Positions 53,757-62,528 of a stretch of 64,000 bases of DNA are shown here, piece by piece. Source of the stretch: Aeromonas hydrophila subsp. hydrophila ATCC 7966 (lineage in GTDB: Bacteria; Pseudomonadota; Gammaproteobacteria; Enterobacterales; Aeromonadaceae); contig NC_008570.1 in assembly GCF_000014805.1 (NCBI RefSeq), positions 4,081,501 through 4,145,500 on the forward strand, written 5' to 3'. The notes beneath the pieces are model-generated. The model was not told the origin of the DNA, did no database searches, and saw only the letters and a list, made by a program, of their open reading frames with translations. Made by a program: the position numbers and the translations under genes. Every line of letters starts with the position of its first letter. Position 1 is the first letter of the stretch.

Positions 53757-56609
53757 ATGGAAAAGACTTTTAATCACAACGCCATCGAACAGGCGCTCTA
53801 TCAGCACTGGGAAGCCCAGGGTTACTTCAAGCCCCACGGCGACACCAGCAAAGACTCCTTCTGCATCATGATCCCGCCGCCGAACGTCACCGGCAGCCTG
53901 CACATGGGTCACGCCTTCCAGCAAACCCTGATGGATACCCTGATCCGCTACAACCGCATGCAGGGCAAGAACACCCTGTGGCAGGCGGGTACCGACCACG
54001 CCGGTATCGCCACCCAGATGGTGGTTGAGCGCAAGATCGCCGCAGAAGAGGGCAAGACCCGCCACGATTACGGCCGGGAAGCCTTCATCGACAAGATCTG
54101 GCAGTGGAAGGAAGAGTCCGGCGGTACCATCACCCGCCAGATGCGCCGTCTGGGTGACTCCGTGGATTGGGAGCGCGAGCGCTTCACCATGGATGAAGGC
54201 CTCTCTGCCGCCGTGCAGGAAGTGTTCGTCCGTCTTTACGAAGATGGCCTGATGTACCGTGGCAAGCGTCTGGTGAACTGGGATCCCAAGCTCAACACCG
54301 CCATCTCCGATCTGGAAGTGGAAAACCGCGAGATCAAGGGCCACATGTGGCACCTGCGCTACCCGCTGGCCAACGGCGCCAAGACTGCCGAAGGCCAGGA
54401 TCACCTGATCGTCGCCACCACCCGCCCGGAAACCATGCTGGGTGATACCGCCGTTGCGGTAAACCCGGAAGACCCGCGCTACAAGGCGCTGATCGGTCAG
54501 CACATTCTGCTGCCGCTGGTGAACCGTCTGATCCCCATCGTCGCCGACGAGCACGCCGACATGGAGAAGGGCACCGGCTGCGTGAAGATCACCCCGGCCC
54601 ACGACTTCAACGACAACGAAGTGGGCAAGCGCCACAACCTGCCGATGATCAACATCTTCACCCTGGACGCCCACGTGCGTGCCGAGGCCGAAGTGGTCGA
54701 CAGCAACGGCAACCCCAGCACCGCCTATGACGCCGCCCTGCCGACCGAGTTCGCCGGGATGGAGCGTTTCGCGGCTCGCAAGGCCATCGTCGCCAAGCTG
54801 GACGAGCTGGGCCTCTTGGCCGAGATCAAGGATCACGTGCTGCAGCAGCCTTACGGCGATCGCGGTGGCGTGCCCATCGAGCCGATGCTGACCGACCAGT
54901 GGTACGTGCGCGTGGCGCCGATGGCCAAAACAGCCATCGAGGCGGTGGAAGATGGCCGCATCCAGTTCGTGCCGAAACAGTACGAAAACATGTACTTCTC
55001 CTGGATGCGCGACATTCAGGACTGGTGCGTCTCCCGTCAGCTGTGGTGGGGTCACCGCATCCCGGCCTGGTATGACGATGCCGGCAACGTCTACGTGGGC
55101 CGCAACGAAGATGAAGTGCGCGCCAAGCACAGCATCCCATCCGTGACCACCCTGCGTCAGGACGAAGACGTGCTCGACACCTGGTTCAGCTCCGCCCTGT
55201 GGACCTTTTCCACCCTGGGCTGGCCGAACAACACCGAGGCGCTCAAGACTTTCCACCCGACCGACGTGCTGATGAGCGGCTTCGACATCATCTTCTTCTG
55301 GATTGCCCGGATGATCATGATGACCATGCACTTCATCAAGGACGAAAACGGCCAGCCGCAAGTCCCGTTCAAGACCGTCTACATCACCGGCCTTATCCGT
55401 GACGAAGAAGGCCAGAAGATGTCCAAGTCCAAGGGCAACGTGCTGGATCCGCTCGACATGATCGACGGTATCTCGCTGGAAGATCTGCTGGAGAAGCGCA
55501 CCGGCAACATGATGCAGCCGCAGATGGCCGAGAAGATCGGCAAGCGTACCGCCAAGCAGTTCCCGGAAGGGATCGAGGCCCACGGCACCGACGCCCTGCG
55601 CTTCACCCTGGCGGCGCTGGCCTCTACCGGTCGTGACATCAACTGGGACATGAAGCGCCTGGATGGCTACAACAACTTCTGCAACAAGCTGTGGAACGCC
55701 TCCCGCTATGTGCTGATGAACACCGAAGATCAGGATTGTGGCTTCAACGGTGGCGAGATGCAGTTCAGCCTGGCGGATCGCTGGATCCAGTCCCAGCTGC
55801 AAGTGGCCATCCGCGACTTCCGCACCGCCCTCGATACCTACCGCTTCGACATCGCGGCAGGCGTGTTGTACGAATTTATCTGGAACCAGTTCTGTGACTG
55901 GTATCTGGAGCTGACCAAGCCGGTACTGACCAAGGGTTCCGAGGCCGAGCAGCGCGCTGCCCGCCACACCCTCGTCAGCGTCCTCGAGACCCTGCTGCGC
56001 CTGGCACACCCGATCATCCCGTTCATCACCGAGACCATCTGGAAATCGGTCGCCCCGCTGGCCGGCGTGCACGCCGACACCATCATGATTCAGGCCTTCC
56101 CGGAATTCGACGCCGCCAAGGTGGACGAAGCCGCGATGGCGGATCAGGAGTGGGTGAAGGAGTTCATCGTCAGCATCCGCAACATCCGCGCCGAGATGAA
56201 CGTGGCGCCGAGCGTGCCGCTCAACGTGCTGCTCCAGTGCGATGCCAAGGATGCCCAGCGCGCAGCCGACAACGAGGCCTTCCTCAAGTCGCTGGCCCGT
56301 CTGGAATCCATCCGCGTACTGGCGGACGGTGAAGCCGCCCCGCTGTCGGTCAAAAAATTGATCGGTGCCACCGAGCTGATGATCCCGATGGCCGGTCTCA
56401 TCGACAAGGATGCCGAGCTGGCTCGTCTGGCCAAAGAGGTTGCCCGTCTGGTGGGCGAGTGCGGCCGCATCGAAGGCAAGCTCGGCAACGAAGCCTTCGT
56501 CGCCAAGGCGCCGGAAGCGGTCATCATCAAGGAGCGCGAGAAGCTGGAAGATTACCGTCTCCAGCTGACCAAGCTGGAAGCCCAGCAGGCCGAGATCGCC
56601 GCGCTGTAA
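53757..56609 (+). CDS. valS: Valyl-tRNA synthetase
   Basis: It charges tRNA-Val. A 950-residue class Ia synthetase with the HIGH-type motif [14 protein letters not shown] near residue 42, a CP1 editing domain, KMSKS in [14 protein letters not shown], an anticodon-binding helical domain, and a C-terminal coiled coil (about 880-950). The start is MEKTFNH at 53757. The upstream frame from 53694 is the gap after holC. Confidence 0.98.
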   Translation: MEKTFNHNAIEQALYQHWEAQGYFKPHGDTSKDSFCIMIPPPNVTGSLHMGHAFQQTLMDTLIRYNRMQGKNTLWQAGTDHAGIATQMVVERKIAAEEGKTRHDYGREAFIDKIWQWKEESGGTITRQMRRLGDSVDWERERFTMDEGLSAAVQEVFVRLYEDGLMYRGKRLVNWDPKLNTAISDLEVENREIKGHMWHLRYPLANGAKTAEGQDHLIVATTRPETMLGDTAVAVNPEDPRYKALIGQHILLPLVNRLIPIVADEHADMEKGTGCVKITPAHDFNDNEVGKRHNLPMINIFTLDAHVRAEAEVVDSNGNPSTAYDAALPTEFAGMERFAARKAIVAKLDELGLLAEIKDHVLQQPYGDRGGVPIEPMLTDQWYVRVAPMAKTAIEAVEDGRIQFVPKQYENMYFSWMRDIQDWCVSRQLWWGHRIPAWYDDAGNVYVGRNEDEVRAKHSIPSVTTLRQDEDVLDTWFSSALWTFSTLGWPNNTEALKTFHPTDVLMSGFDIIFFWIARMIMMTMHFIKDENGQPQVPFKTVYITGLIRDEEGQKMSKSKGNVLDPLDMIDGISLEDLLEKRTGNMMQPQMAEKIGKRTAKQFPEGIEAHGTDALRFTLAALASTGRDINWDMKRLDGYNNFCNKLWNASRYVLMNTEDQDCGFNGGEMQFSLADRWIQSQLQVAIRDFRTALDTYRFDIAAGVLYEFIWNQFCDWYLELTKPVLTKGSEAEQRAARHTLVSVLETLLRLAHPIIPFITETIWKSVAPLAGVHADTIMIQAFPEFDAAKVDEAAMADQEWVKEFIVSIRNIRAEMNVAPSVPLNVLLQCDAKDAQRAADNEAFLKSLARLESIRVLADGEAAPLSVKKLIGATELMIPMAGLIDKDAELARLAKEVARLVGECGRIEGKLGNEAFVAKAPEAVIIKEREKLEDYRLQLTKLEAQQAEIAAL

Positions 56610-56628
56610 GCCGGATTTGACTTGGTAG

Positions 56629-56654
56629 AAGCCCCCTCCTGCAGGGGGCTTTTT
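56629..56654 (+). terminator. Terminator of the pepA-holC-valS run
   Basis: Stem AAGCCCCCT / AGGGGGCTT with loop CCTGC, then TTTATT. Confidence 0.9.
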
Positions 56655-56795
56655 ATTGCCCGCCCGCCGCCACCCCGCGCTTTTTGCGCTTCTTCATGCA
56701 AAATTAGCGAGCCAAATCACCCGCTTTCACAAGCGCATCGCCCCCAAATTCATTACACTGCCAGCGATCTTTTCTACTCGGAGTGCTGTTGCAGT

Positions 56796-58088
56796 ATGGA
56801 AATATTGATCCTGTTTGGATTGATTTTGCTTAATGGCGTCTTCGCCATGTCGGAAATCGCCATCGTCACCGCGCGCAAGGCCCGCCTCAGCAAGATGGTC
56901 AGCGAAGGGAGCCGCTCTGCCGCCATCGCCCTCAAACTGAGTGAAGATCCGACCCATTTTCTCTCCGCGGTGCAGATCGGCATCACCAGTATCGGTCTGC
57001 TCAACGGTATCTACGGCGAATCCCTGCTGGCCCAGCCACTGGCGCTCTGGCTGCAGGAGTGGGGCATGGCCCCCAAGAGCAGCAGCCTGCTCGCCACCGT
57101 ATTGGTCATCGTGGTGGTCACCTATCTCTCCATCGTCATCGGCGAGCTGGTGCCCAAGCGGCTCGGCCAGCTCAGCGCCGAGCGCATCGCCTGTCTGGTG
57201 GCCCGCCCCATGATGTGGCTGGCGGCCCTCACCCGCCCCTTCGTCTGGCTGCTGTCGGCTTCCACCAAGGCCAGCCTGCGCATCCTGCGCGTCAGCCAGG
57301 ACGGCGGCGCCAACGTGACCCAGGAGGAGATCCACGCCATGCTGGTGGAGGGCTCGGAGGCCGGGATCATCGAGGATCATGAACACACCATGCTGCGCAA
57401 TGTGTTCCGACTCGACGAGCGCAGCCTCTCGTCACTGATGGTGCCGCGCAGCGACATCCGTTATCTCGACCTCGCCCTGCCGCTGGAGGTGAACCTGCAG
57501 CGACTGGTGGAGTATCGCCACAGTTTCTTCCCGGTCTGTGACGGCAGCCTGTCGGAACTGGTGGGCATCATCAACGTCAGCAAGGTGCTGCACGCCTACA
57601 TCAAGGGAGAGCCCATCGATCTGGCGGCGCTGACCCAGGATGGCAGCCTGCTGCCGGAGACCCTCAACGGCCTCGAGCTGCTCAACCACTTCCGCACCCA
57701 CTCCGAACACATGGTGCTGGTGGTGGACGAATATGGCGAGCTGCAGGGGCTGGTCACCCAGCAGGATCTGCTGGAGACCCTGGCCGGCGACTTCCAGCAG
57801 GAGGACGGCGACGACAACTGGGCATTCCAGCGTACCGACGGCAGCTGGCTGCTCGACGGCCTCATTCCGCTGCCGGAGCTGAAGGACTGTCTGGGACTGG
57901 TTCGGCTACCGGAAGAAGAAAAACATCACTATCACACCCTCGGAGGGCTTATCATGCTGCTCCTTGGCCGCGTTCCCCAGACCGGAGATCTGGTCACGCT
58001 GGAACAGTGGCAACTGGAAATTGTTGACATGGATGGTCTGCGCATCGACAAGGTGCTGGCCATGCCCTTGCTTGATCAACCCAGCTAA
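56796..58088 (+). CDS. Hemolysin/CorC-family membrane protein (DUF21-CBS-CorC_HlyC)
   Basis: A 430-residue protein. The N-terminal DUF21 membrane domain with about four helices (about residues 1-190) is followed by a CBS pair (about 215-335; MVPRSDIRYLDL, MVLVVDEYGELQGLVT) and a C-terminal CorC_HlyC domain. Relatives include CNNM-type Mg2+ exporters and E. coli YtfL/PaeA, linked to polyamine export. The exact substrate is unknown. The start MEILILFG (56796) is chosen; upstream in-frame residues are intergenic. Confidence 0.87.
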   Translation: MEILILFGLILLNGVFAMSEIAIVTARKARLSKMVSEGSRSAAIALKLSEDPTHFLSAVQIGITSIGLLNGIYGESLLAQPLALWLQEWGMAPKSSSLLATVLVIVVVTYLSIVIGELVPKRLGQLSAERIACLVARPMMWLAALTRPFVWLLSASTKASLRILRVSQDGGANVTQEEIHAMLVEGSEAGIIEDHEHTMLRNVFRLDERSLSSLMVPRSDIRYLDLALPLEVNLQRLVEYRHSFFPVCDGSLSELVGIINVSKVLHAYIKGEPIDLAALTQDGSLLPETLNGLELLNHFRTHSEHMVLVVDEYGELQGLVTQQDLLETLAGDFQQEDGDDNWAFQRTDGSWLLDGLIPLPELKDCLGLVRLPEEEKHHYHTLGGLIMLLLGRVPQTGDLVTLEQWQLEIVDMDGLRIDKVLAMPLLDQPS

Positions 58089-58106
58089 CCTGCGGAGTTT
58101 GCAACT

Positions 58107-58772
58107 ATGGAGCAGTTTTACCAACTGGCTCACGCCTTTATGCATCAGGATCTGGTGACGCTATCCGATCCCAAGATGGCCTTCATGGTCTGCGGCGTGT
58201 TATTGACGTTTCTGGTGCTGGAGAACGGCTTCATCCCCACCGCCTTTCTGCCCGGCGACAGCCTGTTGATCCTGACCGGCGTGCTCATCTATCAGGACGT
58301 GCTCTCCCTTGGGGTGATCCCGCTGCTGATCCTGGCCACCTTCGTCGGCACCTGGCTCGGCTACATGCAGGGGCGTTTCCTGGGCCACACCCAGCTCTAC
58401 CACCGGCTGCTGTCCCATGTGGAAGAGAGGCACCAGCAGAAGGTGTACTACCTGCTGGACAAATACGGCATCGTGACCCTGATCACCGCCCGCTACATCG
58501 CCTTCGTGCGCACCGCCTACCCCTATATCGTCGGCGCGACCGAACTGCCGCAGGGGCGCTTTCTCATCGTCAATCTGGTCAGCTCCATCATGTGGATCTG
58601 CCCGCTGGTCGGCTTTGGCTACTTCCTGAGCCACACCAAGCTGGCGTCCGAGTATCAGTCCCAGTTCCTCAGCATCATTCTCTGCCTGCCGATCGTGCTG
58701 CTGGTCGGCGGTCTCATCGCGCTGATCTGGCGCTGGCTGAGCAAACGCAAAGCCAGTGCACCGCGGGATTGA
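58107..58772 (+). CDS. DedA family membrane protein
   Basis: A 221-residue SNARE-assoc/DedA protein with the signature LENGFIPTAFLPGDSLLILTG, the Arg-containing segment ITARYIAFVRTAYPYIVGA and about five hydrophobic segments. DedA proteins act as undecaprenyl-phosphate or lipid flippases and affect envelope stress tolerance. It starts 18 bases after the hemolysin-type gene and is likely co-transcribed. Start ATG 58107. Confidence 0.9.
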   Translation: MEQFYQLAHAFMHQDLVTLSDPKMAFMVCGVLLTFLVLENGFIPTAFLPGDSLLILTGVLIYQDVLSLGVIPLLILATFVGTWLGYMQGRFLGHTQLYHRLLSHVEERHQQKVYYLLDKYGIVTLITARYIAFVRTAYPYIVGATELPQGRFLIVNLVSSIMWICPLVGFGYFLSHTKLASEYQSQFLSIILCLPIVLLVGGLIALIWRWLSKRKASAPRD

Positions 58773-58783
58773 GACAAATACAC

Positions 58784-58812
58784 AGGGCCATCGCAAGATG
58801 GCCCTTTTTTTA
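58784..58812 (+). terminator. Terminator after the DedA gene
   Basis: Nine-bp stem AGGGCCATC / GATGGCCCT, loop GCAA, then seven T. Confidence 0.92.
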
Positions 58813-58911
58813 GCTAAATAATGGCGATTTACCCGCTGGCGCTCTTGTCAAGCGAGGGTAAAAATGAGTGAATCTAGCGCCTTTTTTTTCGACGTGAATG
58901 GAGTCGGTAGT

Positions 58912-59739
58912 ATGCGGTGTCGGGTTAGCGCTATGGCGCTGGTTTATGCATTGGTTGGACTGCTGGGATTGCCAGCAGCATTGGCTGCCCCCAACCCGGC
59001 CAAACTGCAGCTGCAATCGAGCAGCGCGCTGGTGATGGATGTCGGTACGGGCAAGACCCTGTACCAGAAGAATGCCACCCGGGTGCGCCCCATCGCCTCG
59101 ATCACCAAGCTGATGACGGCACTGGTGGTGCTGGATGCCCGCCAGGATCTCGGCCAGACCCTGACCATCGATCAGAACGACAGAGACGCCATCAAGCACA
59201 CCTATTCGCGGGTGCGCATGGGCACTCAGGTATCACGCCGCGATGCCCTGCACCTGGCACTGATGTCGTCGGAGAACCGCATGGCCTCGGCGCTGGCCCG
59301 TCACTATCCCGGTGGACGCCCTGCCTTCGTGCGGGCCATGAACAACAAGGCCAAGCAGCTGGGCATGCGCAACAGCCGCTTCTATGACTCCACCGGCCTG
59401 TCGACTCGCAACGTCTCCACCGCCCAGGATCTGGCCAAGCTCATCGCCGCCGCCTATCGCCAGCCGTTGATCCGCGAGTTCACCCAGGACACCAGCAAGG
59501 ACATGCGCTTTCGCACCCCTGCCTACAGCCTGATGTTCAACAACACCAACCCGCTGGTGAAGAACCCGGACTGGGATGTGCGCCTCTCCAAGACCGGTTT
59601 TACCGACGAGGCCGGCCGTTGCCTGCTGATGCGCGCCAAGCCGGACAACCGCGAGCTGGCCATCGTGCTGCTCAACTCGGTGGGCAAACGCACCCCGGTC
59701 GGCGATGCCAACCGCATTCGCAAGTGGCTGAAAAGCTGA
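58912..59739 (+). CDS. pbpG: D-alanyl-D-alanine endopeptidase PbpG (PBP7)
   Basis: A periplasmic penicillin-binding endopeptidase that cuts peptidoglycan cross-links. With the ATG at 58912 it has 275 residues and a clean signal peptide ending LPAALA. The active-site motifs are S63-ITK66, SEN (120-122) and KTG (SKTGFTDEAG). An ATG at 58864 is in frame but would add 16 residues before the signal peptide. Confidence 0.92.
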   Translation: MRCRVSAMALVYALVGLLGLPAALAAPNPAKLQLQSSSALVMDVGTGKTLYQKNATRVRPIASITKLMTALVVLDARQDLGQTLTIDQNDRDAIKHTYSRVRMGTQVSRRDALHLALMSSENRMASALARHYPGGRPAFVRAMNNKAKQLGMRNSRFYDSTGLSTRNVSTAQDLAKLIAAAYRQPLIREFTQDTSKDMRFRTPAYSLMFNNTNPLVKNPDWDVRLSKTGFTDEAGRCLLMRAKPDNRELAIVLLNSVGKRTPVGDANRIRKWLKS

Positions 59740-59757
59740 TCCCGCTCCACGGGGATG

Positions 59758-59785
59758 AAAAAGGATGCTGCGGCATCCTTTTTTA
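59758..59785 (+). terminator. Terminator of pbpG
   Basis: Ten-bp stem AAAAGGATGC / GCATCCTTTT with loop TGCG and a T-run. Confidence 0.9.
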
Positions 59786-59786
59786 T

Positions 59787-60072
59787 TGCCCGCAAACCGC
59801 CTCTGCGCCCATCTGGGGACAGTAATCACAAAAGAGGATGGAGGATTGCCTCAGGCCAAAAGACGGCTATACGACGCGATGGCGCGAGCATGAGAGCGGG
59901 TAAAGGAGATGGGCAATGGTTCGCGACAGGGTAGCGCGTTATGCGGGCATAGAAGCCTTCGTCACGCGGTTGTTGGCCTGAGGCCAAGACGGATGACGGC
60001 TGTCGAGCCAAACGGGAGGAGACCAAGAGCTGAGCCGTGTCAGCCCTTCCGGTGACATGGCCATATAAAAAA
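59787..60072. other. Unexplained non-coding block between pbpG and the tRNA array
   Basis: No convincing gene. GCCTCAGGCCAA (59848-59859) and TTGGCCTGAGGC (59973-59984) are perfect inverted repeats enclosing 113 bases. Several GGA triplets occur (AGGATGGAGGATT, AAAGGAGATG, CGGGAGGAGACC). It could be a structured RNA, a degraded element, or chance. Confidence 0.5.
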
Positions 60073-60098
60073 ACAGCCCCGACCGAGGTCGAGGCTGT
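60073..60098 (-). terminator. Terminator of the tRNA-Arg array
   Basis: ACAGCCCCGAC / GTCGAGGCTGT with one mismatch, followed by seven T on the minus strand. Confidence 0.88.
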
Positions 60099-60106
60099 CT
60101 TCTATA

Positions 60107-60183
60107 TGGTGCGCCCGAGAGGATTCGAACCTCTGACCACCTGGTTCGTAGCCAGGTACTCTATCCAGCTGAGCTACGGGCGC
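60107..60183 (-). tRNA. tRNA-Arg (ACG), last copy
   Basis: 77-base tRNA with encoded CCA. The minus strand starts GCGCCCGTAGCTCAGCTGGA, and the anticodon loop CTACGAA gives ACG (read as ICG). Followed by the array terminator. Confidence 0.97.
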
Positions 60184-60211
60184 TCATCAACTTTTGGTAC
60201 TGCTTTCAATA

Positions 60212-60288
60212 TGGTGCGCCCGAGAGGATTCGAACCTCTGACCACCTGGTTCGTAGCCAGGTACTCTATCCAGCTGAGCTACGGGCGC
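60212..60288 (-). tRNA. tRNA-Arg (ACG)
   Basis: Identical to its neighbours over 77 bases, with CCA encoded. The spacer to the next copy is 28 bases. Confidence 0.97.
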
Positions 60289-60316
60289 TCACAAACTTTT
60301 GGTACTGCTTTCAAAA

Positions 60317-60393
60317 TGGTGCGCCCGAGAGGATTCGAACCTCTGACCACCTGGTTCGTAGCCAGGTACTCTATCCAGCTGAGCTACGGGCGC
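60317..60393 (-). tRNA. tRNA-Arg (ACG)
   Basis: Identical tRNA body; CCA encoded; middle unit of the four-unit array. Confidence 0.97.
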
Positions 60394-60419
60394 TCATAAA
60401 ATTTTGATTTTGCTTTAAA

Positions 60420-60496
60420 TGGTGCGCCCGAGAGGATTCGAACCTCTGACCACCTGGTTCGTAGCCAGGTACTCTATCCAGCTGAGCTACGGGCGC
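60420..60496 (-). tRNA. tRNA-Arg (ACG)
   Basis: First unit of the four-unit array in the direction of transcription; its 3' spacer is more diverged. A terminator-like hairpin lies upstream of it. Confidence 0.97.
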
Positions 60497-60512
60497 CCTG
60501 ATTTAAAGCGAT

Positions 60513-60537
60513 AAAAAAAGCTTACTCAACAGTAAGC
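60513..60537 (-). terminator. Terminator-like hairpin inside the tRNA cluster
   Basis: GCTTACT / AGTAAGC (7 bp), loop CAAC, followed by seven T on the minus strand. It lies between tRNA-Arg 60596-60672 and the four-copy array. Confidence 0.72.
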
Positions 60538-60595
60538 CTTTTTCAGGTGTACCGGCTTGCTGATTGCCAGTACATGACTCATCGTGAGTCTAATA

Positions 60596-60672
60596 TGGTG
60601 CGCCCGAGAGGATTCGAACCTCTGACCACCTGGTTCGTAGCCAGGTACTCTATCCAGCTGAGCTACGGGCGC
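60596..60672 (-). tRNA. tRNA-Arg (ACG), first copy
   Basis: Same 77-base tRNA, placed directly after tRNA-Ser(GCU), separated by three bases from its CCA end. A hairpin with a T-run follows it. Confidence 0.97.
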
Positions 60673-60675
60673 AAA

Positions 60676-60768
60676 TGGCGGAGAAGGGGGGATTCGAACC
60701 CCCGATGCGGGTATAAGCCGCATACTCCCTTAGCAGGGGAGCGCCTTCAGCCTCTCGGCCACCTCTCC
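60676..60768 (-). tRNA. tRNA-Ser (GCU)
   Basis: 93-base tRNA with a long variable arm, starting GGAGAGGTGGCCGAGAGGCT and ending in an encoded CCA. Anticodon GCT in CTGCTAAG reads AGC/AGU. The csrA-Ser-Arg order matches csrA-serV-argVYZQ of E. coli. Confidence 0.97.
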
Positions 60769-60781
60769 GTTTGCGGGGCTG

Positions 60782-60809
60782 ATAATACTTCACAGGGATT
60801 TTTAGTCAA
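60782..60809 (-). promoter_or_regulatory. Promoter of the tRNA-Ser/tRNA-Arg operon
   Basis: Minus strand TTGACT, 16 bases, TATTAT, then a GC-rich discriminator (CAGCCCCG) typical of stringently controlled stable-RNA promoters. Confidence 0.8.
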
Positions 60810-60931
60810 ACACTTTTTTGGAGAAAAAAGCGCGTTCGCTCAGCATTTGGTCAAAGCGTGGAATATTCAAGCAATATCGACACTTATCCCGCTCTTTTAC
60901 TCCCTGCGACATGATTTTCAGCACCCCGGAA

Positions 60932-60963
60932 AAACAAAAGGCGACACATGAGGTGTCGCCTTG
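60932..60963 (-). terminator. Terminator of csrA
   Basis: Ten-bp stem AAGGCGACAC / GTGTCGCCTT followed by TTGTTTTTCC on the minus strand. Confidence 0.85.
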
Positions 60964-60982
60964 TCACAGCCATTAACGCCGC

Positions 60983-61171
60983 TTAGAAGCCGGATTGGCC
61001 CGGAACTTTCTCGGCCTGGATGCGCTGGTAGATCTCTTCGCGGTGTACGGAGACCTCTTTCGGTGCGTTCACACCGATACGAACCTGATTGCCTTTCACG
61101 CCCAGTACGGTGACAGTCACTTCGTCACCAATCATCAGGGTTTCCCCTACACGACGAGTCAAAATAAGCAT
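60983..61171 (-). CDS. csrA: Carbon storage regulator CsrA
   Basis: A 62-residue dimeric RNA-binding protein that represses or stabilises mRNAs by binding GGA motifs. It controls glycogen, motility, biofilm and virulence traits. [15 protein letters not shown] and [17 protein letters not shown] hold the two RNA-binding edges (R6/R7 and V42-R44). The 5' leader has ACAGGATACAGGAG, with two GGA motifs, the second being the ribosome site. This is consistent with the autoregulation known in E. coli. Confidence 0.97.
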   Translation of the reverse strand: MLILTRRVGETLMIGDEVTVTVLGVKGNQVRIGVNAPKEVSVHREEIYQRIQAEKVPGQSGF

Positions 61172-61264
61172 TCGCTTGCTCCTGTATCCTGTTTTGTATT
61201 TATATCGATATGCGACATTATCTTACAAAGATACCGATATGGTAAATGGTTGAAACTAAATCAA

Positions 61265-62512
61265 TCAGGGATTGTTTCCCAAGGGCTGCTCATGAGGCTC
61301 CTGATCCAGCCCAAAAGCGGAGTGCAAGGCACGCACTGCCAGCTCCAGGTACTTCTCGTCAATCACCACGGATATCTTGATTTCAGAGGTGGAAATCAAC
61401 TGCATGTTGATCCCCTCCTCGCCCAATACCTTGAACATGGTGCGGGCGACGCCAGGATGGTTCCACATCCCGACTCCGACGATGGAAACCTTGGCGATCT
61501 CACCGTTGCCCTGCACGCAGGCGGCCCCCAGCTCGCTGGCGGTCTCCTCCAGCAGGGCGCGCGCCCGGCGATAGTCATCGCGATTCACCGTGAAGGTGAA
61601 GTCGGCGGTCCCATCGCCCAGCGTGTTCTGCACTATCATGTCGACATCAATGTTGGCGTCGCTGATCGGATTCAGGATCTGCGCGGCCACGGTGGGCCTG
61701 TCCGGCACACCCAGAATGGTCAGGCTCGCCTCGTTGCGATTGAACGCTATCCCGGATACTAGGGGAGCTTCCATCCTCTCACCTCCATATGTGATTAAGG
61801 TTCCCTCTCCATCGACAAAGCTCGACAGCACTCGCAGCGGTACGCGGTACTTGCCCGCGAACTCCACCGAACGGATCTGCAGCACCTTGGCGCCGAGACT
61901 GGCCATCTCCAGCATCTCCTCGAAGGTGATGGTATCGAGACGGCGTGCCTTGGGCTCGATGCGCGGATCCGTGGTATAGACCCCATCCACATCGGTAAAG
62001 ATCTGGCATTCATCGGCCTTGATGGCCGCCGCCACGGCAACCGCCGTGGTGTCAGAGCCACCGCGGCCCAGCGTCGTGATGGCATTGTGCTCGTCACGCC
62101 CCTGGAAGCCGGCGATCACCACCACCTTGCCCGCGCCCAGTTCAGCCTGAACCTGCTCGGTGTCGATGTGAGTGATGCGCGCCTTGCCATAGGCGGAATC
62201 GGTATGAATGCGAACCTGATCGCCGGTCATTGAGACCGCAGGACAACCGCGTTTGTTCAACGCGATCGCCAGCAGCGCTATGGTGACCTGTTCACCAGTG
62301 GAGACCAGCACATCCATCTCGCGCCGGTTGGCATCAGGATCCAGCTGCTGGGCCATGCCCAGCAACCGGTTGGTTTCGCCCGACATGGCGGAGACAACCA
62401 CCACCACGTCATGTCCCTGGGCGCGGGTCTGCTCGACCCGCTCAGCTACCGCCTCGATCCGCTCCAGCGTGCCGACCGAGGTGCCGCCGTACTTCTGTAC
62501 ATAGAGTGCCAC
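61265..62512 (-). CDS. lysC: Aspartate kinase LysC
   Basis: First step of the Asp-family amino acid pathway. The 415-residue protein starts at a GTG (62512), six bases after GAGG, and reads [14 protein letters not shown]. It has the kinase core ([18 protein letters not shown]) and two ACT domains (about residues 265-335 and 345-405). It is the Pseudomonas/Gram-positive-like monofunctional form. It starts 16 bases after alaS. No lysine riboswitch is visible, so control would be by feedback or from upstream. Confidence 0.95.
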   Translation of the reverse strand: MALYVQKYGGTSVGTLERIEAVAERVEQTRAQGHDVVVVVSAMSGETNRLLGMAQQLDPDANRREMDVLVSTGEQVTIALLAIALNKRGCPAVSMTGDQVRIHTDSAYGKARITHIDTEQVQAELGAGKVVVIAGFQGRDEHNAITTLGRGGSDTTAVAVAAAIKADECQIFTDVDGVYTTDPRIEPKARRLDTITFEEMLEMASLGAKVLQIRSVEFAGKYRVPLRVLSSFVDGEGTLITYGGERMEAPLVSGIAFNRNEASLTILGVPDRPTVAAQILNPISDANIDVDMIVQNTLGDGTADFTFTVNRDDYRRARALLEETASELGAACVQGNGEIAKVSIVGVGMWNHPGVARTMFKVLGEEGINMQLISTSEIKISVVIDEKYLELAVRALHSAFGLDQEPHEQPLGNNP

Positions 62513-62528
62513 AGATCACCTCGCCCGA

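Larger units (their letters stand above)
60107..60496 (-). repeat. Tandem array of four near-identical tRNA-Arg units
   Basis: Units start at 60107, 60212, 60317 and 60420 (periods 105, 105, 103). The tRNA parts are identical by eye, and the spacers share CTTTTGGTACTGCTTTCAA with small changes. This suggests recent tandem duplication. Confidence 0.92.

Noticed and set aside
60037-60399. Plus-strand frame repeating MVRPRGFEPLTTWFVARY
   Set aside because: This is the well-known false protein made by reading tRNA-Arg genes backwards.
60107-60496. Regular ~105-bp repeats resembling a CRISPR or satellite array
   Set aside because: Each repeat is a full tRNA-Arg with encoded CCA; spacers are similar, not unique.
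62513-62528. Lysine riboswitch before lysC
   Set aside because: The gap to alaS is only 16 bases, too short for the element.
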